Assembly: GCF_024139115.2 (NCBI RefSeq)
Contig: NC_085141.1
Span: 167,854,908 to 167,918,907, forward strand
From: Armigeres subalbatus
Taxonomy: Eukaryota > Arthropoda > Insecta > Diptera > Culicidae
DNA: 64,000 nt
Direction: 5' to 3'
The position numbers and the translations under genes are program-made. Under the pieces are notes generated by a model, which did no database searches, was not told where the DNA came from, and was given only the letters and a program-made list of their open reading frames with translations. Position 1 is the first letter of the stretch. Every line of letters begins with the position of its first letter. This document shows positions 43,804-54,543 of this stretch, one piece after another.

Positions 43804-43945
43804 CACCCGATTCTGTTTTACACGGATTTTTTTTACACGGGATACAAAAATGTTTGCAAAGTTGCTCCATTTTGCATGATTTGTCGAGAAATCATAAAAC
43901 TTTTTTATACGGAACGCATCCCCCGTGTAAAAAAAGAATCGGGTG
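43804..43945. mobile_element. 142-bp MITE with TA target duplication
   Basis: The ends CACCCGATTCTGTTTTACAC and, inverted, CACCCGATTCTTTTTTTACA are flanked by TA (43802-43803, 43946-43947), a Tc1/mariner-style signature. The second halves (TTTTACACGGG) are also inverted, so the arms are about 24 bases. Non-coding. Confidence 0.8.
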
Positions 43946-43949
43946 TAAT

Positions 43950-44260
43950 CACTTATATCAAGTGCTATCCATGTCTAACATTCATTTTTTCTGCTCAATA
44001 ACAGTTTGTCTGCTATTTATTATTATTGAATGTACTTATTTATATATTTCAGATTTCGTATCCTTCACTTGAAATTGAGAAGCGTTGGTAACATTTTACT
44101 CAATCTAATAGTTCGATTACCCGTTTTCGCAGACGTAGCATGTGCATTAAATACTGAGACAGAGATCCATTTAGAAATCGATACCTTTCCCTACTTTGCA
44201 CATATACAATTAGCTTCTAAATAAAACAATGTAACATATAGACAAGTTACCATTTCTGCA
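43950..44260. other. Unassigned sequence
   Basis: A splice-acceptor-like TATTTATATATTTCAG near 44036-44051 precedes a short open frame, but no protein family or matching donor is visible. Confidence 0.35.
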
Positions 44261-44265
44261 TTCTC

Positions 44266-44390
44266 ATGAGGCTAGCACGATGATACTTTTATGCCCAGGA
44301 AAGTCGAGACAATTTCCAATCCGAAAATTGCCTAGGCCGGCACCGGGAATCGTACCCAGCTACCCTCAGCATGGTCTTGCTTTGATTGCC
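44266..44390 (-). mobile_element. Truncated Feilai-like SINE
   Basis: Matches the body and tRNA-related part of the SINE at 31138-31416 (minus strand: GGGTAGCTGGGTACGATTCC, GGAAATTGTCTCGACTTTCC, AAAGTATCATCGTGCTAGCC). The AAG tail and most of the A box are missing. Confidence 0.8.
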
Positions 44391-45317
44391 TCGGCTATTT
44401 TTGTTCCTTATTTCTTGAGGAGAGTGAGTAAACTATTGATTCCTAATCTCTCGATTGGCTCGGTTTGTGGATACGTGGAAAGTATGAATCAGCTCTAGCA
44501 TTCCGTTCTTTTGAAAAATATATACATACCACAAACGTCGCTGCAATTTTGCGCATGAGAATCGACAACGCGCTCGGAAGCAATTACAATTGTCAAAATG
44601 ATTCAAGGGCTCAGTAAAGAGTAATCCTTCAGCTTTATCCTTGATAAGCTTCCAAAAATTGAAAAGCTCAAGTTCTTCAAGGGGACCATACCAAAAATCT
44701 TTCATCCTGTTGTCCGAAAATCTGGTAAGTTGTTCGGCAAGTTATCCCATTTCAACATAGACAAGTTGGAGTTCATAATCAGTACTGGAAGTTTGGCACG
44801 AAACGTCGGCTGTCCTTTCGTACACGCGGTGGTGCTCGTTATTGGCTCCTCCGGAAAATTCGAAGCAATCGTTGGCAAAGTACAGAAGTCAATGGCATTC
44901 ACGTCCTATGGGCAGAGTCCGCAAATGTTAAATCTTTTTTTTTTGAGACAAGCTTTGGAGTTCGTAAAGTTTTCAAGAGCAGTCCTTAGAAGTCCTGGGA
45001 AGTTCGTCTTCGTTACTCTTGCAGAACTGCTTCCCAGTAAAAACTGTTTCCAGATTTTACTCCAAATAATTTTAAATCGACCGAAGAACCAATGGTTGAA
45101 GGATTTTCGTGGAGTTCGGGTACAGCGATATCAGAATAATTTGATTCTTTGTGCAAAGCTCAGTCAACTCTATGTTAATGTGGCTTGTGTGACCGTCAAC
45201 AAAAACATCAGCTGAAAATTCGGTTTCACACTCGTTCAGCCACACAAAAAAGTCATTATAAATAAACACAGAATCACCGTCTTCGACCAGAAGTCGCACA
45301 GACTGAACACTGAGCAT

Positions 45318-45487
45318 CTAGCATGAGACAACGGATAGGACATTAACACAACACCCAGTGGACCAGTGGACAGCTTTTCGCTTTACGAAAAGTTTTCTCC
45401 TTACCGGGGCGGGAATCGAACCCACACTCCACAGCACATGCGTCTAGACGATTGACGTCGCTAACCGCACGACCACGAAGCCCACAA
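45318..45487 (-). mobile_element. tRNA-derived SINE within the transposase pseudogene
   Basis: Minus strand: GGGCTTCGTGGTCGTGCGGT (A box region), GGGTTCGATTCCCGCCCC (B box), then AAACTTTTCGTAAAGCGAAA and TCCACTGGGTGTTGTGTTAA to the 3' end. It is a different SINE family from Feilai and from 16961-17130. It separates the DESG and VDGHTSH parts of the pogo-like gene. Confidence 0.8.
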
Positions 45488-46239
45488 TTAGTCATGTATT
45501 CATAGAAAGTTTTGGTTGTTTGCTACCCTTCGTCCAAGACGCCAACTGCCCACCCTTTAGGAATAGTTCCAACGATTTCATGATTGATTCGTTTACCAGG
45601 ATAAAGTATCATATGTGGAACTAAATCCACATCAGCGTTGGATTTAAATAAAGCAGTATAGTTTTCCTTTTCCGAGTTGTTGTTGATTTCATGAACATTA
45701 GAAAACCTTGTTTACAAAGCGCTTTGAACTTTTTTGGAACCAGTTGAAATCCCGATTCATCAAAATTGAAGATTCGCTTGCGATTGTTGAAAATTGAGAG
45801 ATCAATTTTCTCTTCCTGCAAAATTTCAAATATGCAAATTTTCAGAAACCTTAGCACCGACCGGATCGTGCAAGGTTCGTAGAGAATTTCCAATTTTTGC
45901 AATTCTGAGCTCAGTCGAGCAATCAGAACCAATTTGCAGATCGAATAAGTGTCGGAAATGTATTTTCCTATATATTTTGGCTGAATTCCCCATACAAACT
46001 TCAAATGAAATTGTAACCAGTCGTTTAGCGATGTTCACTCTCTTCTCAAGAAATTCCAACCACAAATAATAATTAGTAGGAAAATCGGGTAAAATACGTT
46101 AAAAATTTAGCTAGCTAGTAGGGTCAATCTGAAACCATATATTACTAGACTAAAAGTGATATCAATAAATATTGTTTATAAACTAAATCATGCAATTAAA
46201 TAAAAATCATGCAAAATTATTTAAAGCTAGATAGAAGGA

Positions 46240-47171
46240 CGGCACAACGGTCAAATTAAAATAAAGCACAAAACACAAAACAGAATTTGTATCCACAGTC
46301 ATACAACACTACACTTCTACAAAAACACCCTTTTCGCTGTCGGAGCTTGGTAGCCGTTGTATGTGGGCGAAACCGTTTTCCACTGGTCCCGACAAAAAAA
46401 GCCTTTTCCCCGGTTCCGAGATGGTCTAGCTCTCTCCTACTTGGCAGATTCTGGACAACCACGTTAAGAGCAACACGTTCACAAAAGTTAACAGAAGCCA
46501 GTTTTAAAGTTCACTAAAAGTAGTGTCAAGCGTCTACAGATAGTGACGAGCATAGGTGAACCTCAAATCACCACCATAGCTAGTGAGTGTCCCGGAATAA
46601 CCGGTGAAGAACAAAGGTTCTGTGGAAGGTGTGAGTTCCGGACTCGAACGCGCGGCGACATCCTTCAAGGACAATTCCGGCCAGGCGGCCGACGCCCTGC
46701 CAAAACGGGAAAGCATACTTGGAGCATCCATTTTCGGACGCGAACGCGACGGTAATAACTGAAACACCATTCCGGCCCGGCGGCCGACCCCCCCAGCATC
46801 GTAGCGACGGTACACGAGGTGGCGGACCGCAGGCATCAGCAAAGTCATCGAGACGGTATTTTGGCGACATCCTCTGGATAAGGCATCTCGCATGAACGAA
46901 TGCGTCTCCGGTGCCACGACTGTCGACGAACGAATCCACAGAAGCATACCAGGCGTCGGCGACATCAGGGCCCCACACTTACACCATACACTAACCGTGA
47001 GTATTTTGTCAATGGTAGGCCGTAGTTAGGGCATTAGGGACGCTAGGGACCATTATTAATAAAAGCCGTCATTACTCCGTATTATTACCGTATTTTCCTC
47101 TTGTTCGTTAATTCTCGGTGGAAAGAGCCGACCCTGAGTGGGCTGGGAGTCCTTGTGACTGAGCGGGCGTA
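46240..47171. mobile_element. LTR-like GC-rich block, candidate solo LTR
   Basis: The block is far richer in GC than its surroundings and carries TAATAAAAGCCG (47058-47069). It ends GCGGGCGTAACA at 47171, the reverse complement of a TGTTACGCCCGC start typical of some BEL or Gypsy LTRs. It sits inside the pogo-like gene. The opposite end and a 4-6-base duplication could not be found, and orientation is uncertain. Overlapping minus-strand frames of 130-143 codons look like non-coding GC-rich sequence. Confidence 0.35.
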
Positions 47172-47390
47172 ACAAACCCAAGTTACAAAATGCGCCAGAT
47201 TATGCCACAAGGGATTGAGCTGAAATTTTGAGTGATTGATTTTCTCACCTAAAGACACAATCCTGGGGGTGCCCCGTGGAATTCGACAACATTTTTTCCT
47301 CCCCATACTAAGCTGGGCCAGTCTACTGTAGGTAGAATGACAATGGCAATTAACGAGATTTACGGAATACGTCCTTACTCGTCCTTGTTT

Positions 47391-47563
47391 AAGGCTACCT
47401 TACACCTCGGGAAAATTTTCCGCCGGATTTTGGTCCCCGTGCATTTTAAATGGGGCCGGGATTTTGATTTTCCGTGTCCAAATCCCGAAAACATCGCATA
47501 TATGTAAAAACACATGGCAAAAAAACCGAGAACCAAATTCCCGAGTTGTGAGGCTACCTTTAT
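47391..47563. mobile_element. MITE with CACCTCGGGAA termini
   Basis: The left end AAGGCTACCTTACACCTCGG and the inverted right end AAGGTAGCCTCACAACTCGG match at about 16 of 21 core positions. The interior carries CATATATGTAAAAACACATG. It lies within the N-terminal part of the pogo-like frame, whose open reading continues through it by chance. Confidence 0.55.
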
Positions 47564-47814
47564 TAAATCGCTTTCGCTGACCGGAAACCTTGCTTTAACC
47601 ATATAAATTACCAATGTTTCCAAGAGTGCTTCTATCGTATCTTGAAGAAACGGCCCAGGTCCAGGTTTTTTATTCTTCGGAGGATGCTTCTGGTGTCGTA
47701 AGACAGTAGTCAACGGAACTTGATACCGTCTAGCTGCTTGGTGAAGCTTTCTTGTTCTTCGGACTTCGTTAATAATCTTTTGCAGAGATTCACTACTAAA
47801 CTGCATCCGTGTGA

Positions 47815-49900
47815 CTAAAATTTGCCACTAAAATTTTGCAACATGTTTCTAGAAATCCTAAATTATTAATATATTATTAATATGGTGATTAATAAGTGGT
47901 AAAGATTTAGGATGAGTGCAGAAGCAAGAAAATGTAAATCGTGTTGCTATTTTTTATGTTGATGTTTATATAATGGATCAATCAAGGTAACTCATTTTGA
48001 TGTTTGCATGTTTCTATTCGTATGGTGATGACAGAACATGTCTACGCTGCCGCGATGTGTTCATTTCATAGCGGTATAGTTTTTGCTTATTGATTGGTCC
48101 AATAAAATAATTGATTCTATATCTATAGCATGGCATGTTTCGTTATAATTAAAGCATTAAAAGATGGATGATTTTATGTTGTTTTATGGAAGATTTTCCG
48201 AAAATCTGATATCTCAAACACTCTGTTCATATGTATAGATTACTTCAACCCCTAATGCTCAAGTTATATTCATCTAAATAAGATTCTATTGCTCAAAATA
48301 AAACCAAATGATTAAATTAAAGTTTCGCACACGCTGGATCCAAATCCAATCAAATCCTCACAACTGTGAAATGCACATCATCGCAAGCATTCACGTGAAC
48401 TTTCTTCTTGCGAGCAACGAAATTTCGTTACCCTCTGAATGTGCATTTCACTACCAGAGCAGTCCCCATTGAGTACGGATTTATTCGCCACATAGCAAAC
48501 TGTACCGTGAGTTAGTGGTACAATTTATGTTGGATACAACCGTGAGAAAGTAGAATACGAAATTAGATACCGCTACGTGGCTCTGCATATGCGGAAGTTT
48601 TAAAATCGATTAAAAATGAATTTTATGCAATATTTCATTCGTCATACGGCAGAACCAAGACAAGCTGCCAGGTGGGAAGAATACGTGACGCCAGATAGTG
48701 CACGCTGGATGATCTACTGCAACTTTCTGTGTGGATAGTAGAAATAGCTTCGATGGAGTACAGTGCTATAATGTTGTTTGTATCATTTGTTAGATTGACA
48801 CTATTTGAAAGATTTTCCTACGTGATACGCACATCCAAGTTCGCACAAATTCATAACCATTTAATAATAGTTAAACTAGTTTCCGTCAAAGTTTTGCATT
48901 CTTAGCAAAAATATAACGCAATGCTCCTGATCTTGCAGAATTATCAATGGCCTTCAGAATCACCTCAAATTAAATAAAACAATTATGAAAAATCATGCTT
49001 GTAACCACGCCAACCCATATTTCGAGTTCTTCTTACTTACAATGTCCGAAGGTTCGTTGCTTATTGCATTTCAGATAAAGATTGACCACAAAAATCTCCA
49101 AGCAATCAACCCTAGAAACAATTAATAATCAACTTCACGAAAGTTTCCTTCCAAAAGTGTTCTCTCGAATGAGATTACCGCTAGTTGGCAATATTTTTCA
49201 TGGACCGACAGAGTTGTGTCGCTCGTGGGCGGGGAAGCGTCCAGAATGCGGGGGAAAACTTATAAATATTTTCCATCTACGTGATACTCTGGCACAACTT
49301 TGGTGGTGGTGTTCCTGTCTCGCATATTCAATGAACCATGCGGTGAGTTTCCGGAGCTCGAAAGCAAAAGGTGAGCTTTCTGATGAAGACACGGTGGATG
49401 AAATGCATTTCAACGCTATACCACTGCTTGGCCAACGCAGCTGCTTCGGCGGTTGGGAAAAGATGTACTATGCGATACCTTGACGTAGCTGTAGCAATCA
49501 AGGGTTGATATGGTGCGGACGATCAGTATGCTGATGAAAATGATTTCAGTAGAAGTCGAGTAAATCATTGTTTGTTGACGGCGCAAAAGCATGACATCAT
49601 TTGCCTTTGACGAGTGGTGAATTCATTGTATCGATTCTTGTATAGGTTAAAAAAAAACAAATACTTCAAACCTTGCACAATATTTAAGATAAGTTATCGG
49701 AAGGTATTTTTGTTGCTTTGGATGCTCAGGCTTTGGGAAATCAACCATTGAGTACGTTTGTCTTTAGGAAAAACTAAACAAAGATGCAATCCAAGGTTGA
49801 TCCTTGCTACGCTCTTGGATGATACTGCCCTTGAACAAGGTTTCCCAAACGATTAGCTTTTCCTCAGTTGATTTTTGGTAAGTTTATATTGAATGTAAGA
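47815..49900. other. Unassigned region, possibly unique
   Basis: No repeat family recognised. GAAATGCACAT at about 48369 and ATGTGCATTTCA at about 48439 form a short imperfect inverted pair. The plus-strand frame at 49082-49483 (133 codons) has balanced codon use but no motif I know. Confidence 0.35.
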
Positions 49901-49929
49901 CCAGACACGTTCTTAGTTACCTACGCCAT

Positions 49930-51080
49930 TCGAATCCAATCCAAATCCAATTCAATCCAAATGCAATCCAAATCCAATCCAAATCCAATCCAAATCCAAT
50001 CCAAATCCAATCCAATCCAAATCCAATCCAAATCCAATCCATATCCAATCCAAATCCAATCCAAATCCAATCCAAATCCAATCCAAATCCAATCCAAATC
50101 CAATCCAAATCCAATCCAAATCCAATCCAAATCCAATCCAAATCCAATCCAATCCAAATCCAAATCCAAACCAATCAATCCAAACCAATCCAAATCAATC
50201 CAAACCAATCCAAACCAATTCAAATCCAATCCAAACCAATCCAAACCAATCCAAACCAATCCAAACCAACCAAACCAATCCAAATCAATCCAAATCAATC
50301 AAACCAATCCAAACCAACCAAATCAGTCGATCAATCAAATCCAATCCAAACCAATCCAAATCCAATCAATCCAATCAAACCAATCCAAACCAATCCAAAT
50401 CCAATCCAAACCAATCCAAATCCAATCCAAACCAATCCAAACCAACCAAACCAATCCAAACCAACCAAACCAATCCAAACCAATCCAAACCAATCCAAAC
50501 CAACCAAACCAATCCAAACCAATCCAAACCAATCCAAATCCAATCCAAACCAATCCAAACCAATCCAAACCAATCCAAATCCAATCCAAACCAATCCAAA
50601 CCAATCCAAACCAATCCAAACCAATCCAAACCAATCAAACCAATCCAAACCAATCCAAACCAATCCAAACCAATCCAAACCCAATCCAAACCCAATCCAA
50701 ACCAATCCAATCCAAACCAATCCAAACCAATCCAAACCAATCCAAACCAATCCAAACCAATCAAACCCAATCCAAACCAATCCAAACCAATCCAAACCAA
50801 TCCAAACCAATCCAAACCAATCCAAACCCAATCCAAACCAATCCAAACCAATCCAAACCAATCCAACCAATCCAAACCAATCCAAACCAATCCAACCAAT
50901 CCAAATCAATCAAACCAATCCAATCCAAATCAATCCAAATCAAATCAAAACCAATCCAATTCCAATCCAATTCCAATCCAATCCAAATCCAATTCAAATC
51001 CAATCCAAATTAAATTCATATCCAATCCAAATCCAATCCAAATCCAATCCAAATCCAATTCAAAATCCAAATCCAATCGG
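49930..51080. repeat. CCAAT-rich satellite-like array, ~1.15 kb
   Basis: Units are CCAAATCCAAT (period 11) in the first 230 bases, CCAAACCAAT (period 10) through the middle, and CCAAATCCAAT or CCAATTCCAAT again at the right end. All frames on both strands are open or nearly so, giving a Pro/Asn/Gln/Ser/Lys-rich frame one way and Trp/Ile/Gly/Leu/Asp repeats the other. These are artefacts of a repeat that lacks stop triplets. Confidence 0.95.
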
Positions 51081-51084
51081 CCAA

Positions 51085-52165
51085 ACAATTAGTCTACCAG
51101 GCCTTTCCTCCGATTTAGTACAGTAACTATAATAAGAGTGCCGTCAAGTGTCAAAACAGAATCATCTGTCAGTTCCATACAAATGAGCATTTCAAATGAG
51201 CAGGGGACCGGTCAAAAGTCAATCATGGCGATACTCTTTTCATAGGACTCCACGATTTAAGACAACTTGTGTTGCTTAGGATTGCCATTGCGTGCGACGA
51301 TACCATTTAATATTGATGTCGAAAAGTTTTGTTACTTATTGCCACCCCCCACTGATAATTTGTGACAATATAAGTATTAACCTTCGTTTCAGTTGTCCAT
51401 GAAAAAAGTAAATCCTTTACTTACAACAATGTTAGGAACCACTGTTTTCAGACGCTCGTCTTCTTTGTGGTTTGGCGTGCCGTATACCTAATGGATTGGA
51501 GGAGGTGCGAAATTAGAGTACCATTTTCCCATCTACGGGAACTTCCTGTCGAATGTAGGATGATGGTCCAGTCTTATTCTTGCAGGCATGTATGTAGATC
51601 GTACTGCGGTGCCAACTGGTTCCAGCAGGTGCCAAGAAGAATGTTCACATCATGCTCCTTATCATGGCTAAGTTTGACGTATCGTTGAAACGTTGCTCGA
51701 ATCAAATTGCTTTCGAAATCAATTTTGGCCAATTAGTTTTCGGTTTGCTGCTACAAAATGCATTCCAGGTGGGCCCCTCTTCTGGTGGTGAGCGATTTTG
51801 AGGCTAACCACATGATGACTATGATGCATGGCGGAGCCCTCTTGAATTAATTGGAAAAGCGGCAGATACCAATTCAGTTGTAGAAGGATGTTATTTTTGG
51901 GTCCATACGTGTGCACGAATAAGCACGTGAAACCATTTTGGTATACTGTTTGGTGGCTTTGTTCTTTTTCAAAAAATATTTGATACGTAATTTCATCAAA
52001 CACTCGCACGTATGAATGTAAATTCTGAAGGATCACTTTAGCCAAAATTGTTTAACAGGAAGCCCGGATTCACATATGTATTGTTATGTACTGAGTTCAT
52101 ATCACATTTTGTTGCTCTTTCCCTGGCTCCTGCTCGGGATACCAATCACTAACTGAGACGATTCA
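51085..52165. other. Unassigned sequence
   Basis: No recognised repeat. A 108-codon frame at 51719-52045 on the minus strand and a 73-codon plus-strand frame at 51467-51688 have no known motif. Confidence 0.35.
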
Positions 52166-52169
52166 ATTG

Positions 52170-52213
52170 AAACCCTTATCGGAAATGGTGTCTTTCTCGT
52201 GCATTATCCATTA
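52170..52213 (+). repeat. Fragment of CCTTTCTCG-terminus MITE
   Basis: CCCTTATCGGAAATGGTGTC followed by TTTCTCGTGCATTATCC is the left end of the family described at 41125-41482. The TA-flanked MITE at 52214 is inserted directly into it. Confidence 0.6.
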
Positions 52214-52748
52214 GGGGAAGGGGGGGCAATACGCCCTAGCTAAGCAAACACTGCTCTATTGTCTTATTTGTAACGCTATTCATGGATATTTTTACATTAT
52301 GCAACAGTTAAACAAGATAGCTAGTTGATGCCATTCAAAAATTGTCAAAAATCTCAATCATATTGATAATATTCACATTTCAAAAAGTGGTGATATTCTG
52401 TTGCCGGAAAACTCATAAGGCAAAACGCCTTTTAGCTGGCAGCTCTTAGGGAACAAAGCACCACGCGTCGGCGAATCAGCATTCTAGTATGGATAGTCCG
52501 TGGAGACGCAAGTACTTTGTAGGTTATTGCCACTAGGGCGTTTTGCCTCGCCATAAATGTTAGATGTTTCTTCAAAATGTGGAAATTTTCGGTTTTTCCG
52601 ACCTTCCCATGCACTTTTTTGACACTTTCTTCGCCTATCCTACATAATTTTAGATCTAGTTTTGTTACGGACATCTTAATGACGGTAAATATGAGGGAAA
52701 CCACAAAAGGCGTTTTGCATCGGGGGGGCGTTTTGGGGCCTCTTCCCC
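52214..52748. mobile_element. 535-bp MITE, GGGGAAG...AAAACGCCC ends, TA duplication
   Basis: The left GGGGAAGGGGGGGCAATACG and the inverted right GGGGAAGAGGCCCCAAAACG are about 24-base TIRs flanked by TA (52212-52213 and 52749-52750). Additional GGCAAAACGCC words lie inside (about 52421, 52530, 52708). The minus-strand 132-codon frame is a by-product. A Tc1/mariner-like origin is inferred from the TA. Confidence 0.75.
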
Positions 52749-52929
52749 TATAGTATTTTAAACGCAACTTTTGAGTTCCTGGACCGCGTGCGACGCAGTA
52801 AAGCTGAAACACCGTTGTCGGGGGTGACAATGGGTCAAATGGGGGTGAGAATTGATCACTGTTTCAACCACTTTGAATAATTGTAGATTGGATAGTATGC
52901 ATCTGAGGGCAAGAAGACTAAGATATAAG

Positions 52930-52992
52930 AGACATTTTTTCAAAATGCGAGTACTTTCAAATTTGGATTCCGTGAGGATTGTCCTTAAATCA
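52930..52992. repeat. Dispersed repeat shared with 395-462
   Basis: GCGAGTACTTTCAAATTTGG followed by ATTCCGTGAGGATTGTCC parallels the first copy near 410-455. Confidence 0.6.
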
Positions 52993-53059
52993 ATTTTGCT
53001 TTGTATTGTTCTCAAGACCATGGCTTGTCAATTTTAACCAATTTGTAATTTCGTACCCT

Positions 53060-53160
53060 GCGATTTTTTGTCTTTTCGACATTTTTTTTTTCTTTTTGGC
53101 CTTCTGTCCCTTTTGATCATTTGACCTTTTGTCCATCGACCTTTTGTCATAGATTCCTTC
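53060..53160. repeat. CTTTTGTCC / TTTGACC short-word array
   Basis: TTTTGTC, TTTTCGACA, TTCTGTCCC, TTTGACC and CTTTTGTCC recur with 3-8-base spacers. Architecture resembles the ACCCCGAA and TTCGGCCTAATG arrays elsewhere but with different words. Confidence 0.7.
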
Positions 53161-53229
53161 CTGAGTTAGACAGAAGAAGGACTAAGGATTGCTCTGCATA
53201 TTTTAGGACTGTCGAAAATGCTTCAGCGT

Positions 53230-54475
53230 ATCAATAGGGTAAGAGTATTGGCCATTTTTGACAAATACCGGTATTCGGTATTTGGTGGAGTTAATACCGG
53301 TAGAATACCGGTTTTTGTGAAAATTTCAGGTACTAAAAGAAAAACTTTTGATTTGGACTTTAGGATGAAAAACAAAATTTGTTGACAAACTTCAGATGTT
53401 AAAATCATTGCTTGTTGAGCTGGGCTAAGCGAAACTAAAGCTACTCATTTCCCAATCCGCATTGGATTTTGTTGGCAATGTTGCCAACTACTGAGAATGC
53501 CCTCTCTGGTTCAACCGAAGTTGGACGAATAGTTCCAAGACCGTCAAAAATCAGTGTCAAGTACTTAATAGCTTCAGATTCATAGTAGGAGAATTCCTTA
53601 CGGATTGCATGCAAGGATCCTGGCGTCAACGTATTTGCCATCAGCAACGCAAGTGTTTTGCTCTGCTACAGTCTCTTCACAAGTTGTTCTTTAAACGATA
53701 AACCAGAAAAAATATCCATAGAGGCATCTTTTTCGTACCGATCATCAGGTATGGTCGTTGTCTCAGTTTCAACGGTCGCATAAGGAATGATTAGACGCTA
53801 CATGATCCTGTCCGCTTGATGAATCAAAGTAGCTCTGGATGCCTCGATGAAAATGCCAAAATCTGATTTGGTAATTGATTCACGGCAGAAGTATTCAAAA
53901 AATCAAACAGATCGGCGTATTTGGATCGTCTCTCTTGGATTCGTTCCTTAAAAGCATCGAATAAGTGGCGGAAATTTATGTGGTTTGATTTGATAATTGT
54001 TCCAACATAAATTGGAGCGCCACGTCGGCTTCATATGGAGTGCAGAATCTGAGGAGTAGTTCGACAGCAGCTTGAACAGGTTCGAGGGCTTGAATTATTT
54101 CACCAACACCAACATCACTGAAGTTGAATTTGTATAAAAGCTTCTACTCATGGATCCCTTTGAGCATAGATAACATGCTATTCCAGCGTACCTTGGCATC
54201 AGCCACTTATTTAAATTCTTTTCCGAATTCTCACAGGTGATCTCCGGGAAAGAACTATTACGACTCGTACCTTTTTCATAATTTCATACATTTTAGGAAA
54301 ATTCTCGCGATGTCAACAATGTTCATTGAAGAAAAAAGGTCATTCGCAATTTGACAGATGGCTAAGAGAATGAAGCTACAGGTATGAATAATGACGATGT
54401 TGATCGATTTTTGTTGTATCGTGAACGTCGTCATTAATGCTTACTTGGGCAAAGTTACTCATGCGCGTATTTAAT
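53230..54475 (-). pseudogene. hAT transposase remnant
   Basis: Near the 3' end (53647-53441) the minus strand encodes YYESEAIKYLTLIFDGLG and SVEPERAFSVVGNIANKIQ, the hAT C-terminal dimerisation motif. Upstream are broken frames (KEQLVKRL, NSTSVMLVLVK and others). The 5' non-coding part (about 54260-54475) is homologous to 6715-6900. ATACCGGTATTC and TTAATACCGGTAGAATACCG at 53267-53312 mark the 3' terminal region. An active relative would move the element by cut and paste with 8-bp duplications. This copy has many stops. Confidence 0.75.
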
Positions 54476-54543
54476 TATTGTATTTCTTGCATGATGAATC
54501 TTTACTGTTTGTAGTGCTTGTAATCGAATACTTGTCCCATCTG

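Larger units (their letters stand above)
44700..47806 (-). pseudogene. pogo/Tigger-like DDE transposase, multiply interrupted
   Basis: Minus strand from 47806. The N-terminus SLQKIINEVRRTRKLHQAAR with RYQVPLTTVLRH is a psq-type helix-turn-helix, then FPVSESDLIKVA. After an interruption (47563-about 46085) the protein resumes with WLEFLEKRVNIAKRL and RIFNFDESGFQLVPKKF, the first catalytic Asp motif. After a SINE come ADVFVDGHTSHINIELTELC (second Asp), LYPNSTKILQPL (third motif; its Asp is lost to a frame change), and the C-terminal FNICGLCP.DVNAIDFCTLP to about 44702. This is the usual architecture of pogo-family transposases, which cut and paste TA-flanked elements. Numerous stops and frameshifts make it inactive. 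Confidence 0.7.

Noticed and set aside
46534..46978. Overlapping 132- and 143-codon minus-strand ORFs
   Set aside because: Two frames open over the same GC-rich block with no protein-like pattern; more likely LTR-like DNA.
47470..47600. Continuation of the pogo-like protein as VASQLGNLVLGFF
   Set aside because: This part coincides with the terminus and interior of a MITE, so the open frame is fortuitous.
50157..50909. Possible CRISPR-like or other spaced repeat array
   Set aside because: No unique spacers; purely tandem. The 53-bp and 148-bp arrays also lack spacers.
49868..51013. 381-codon plus-strand ORF and several long minus-strand ORFs
   Set aside because: They are translations of a stop-free CCAAAT/CCAAAC array in every frame, with no initiation context or domain.
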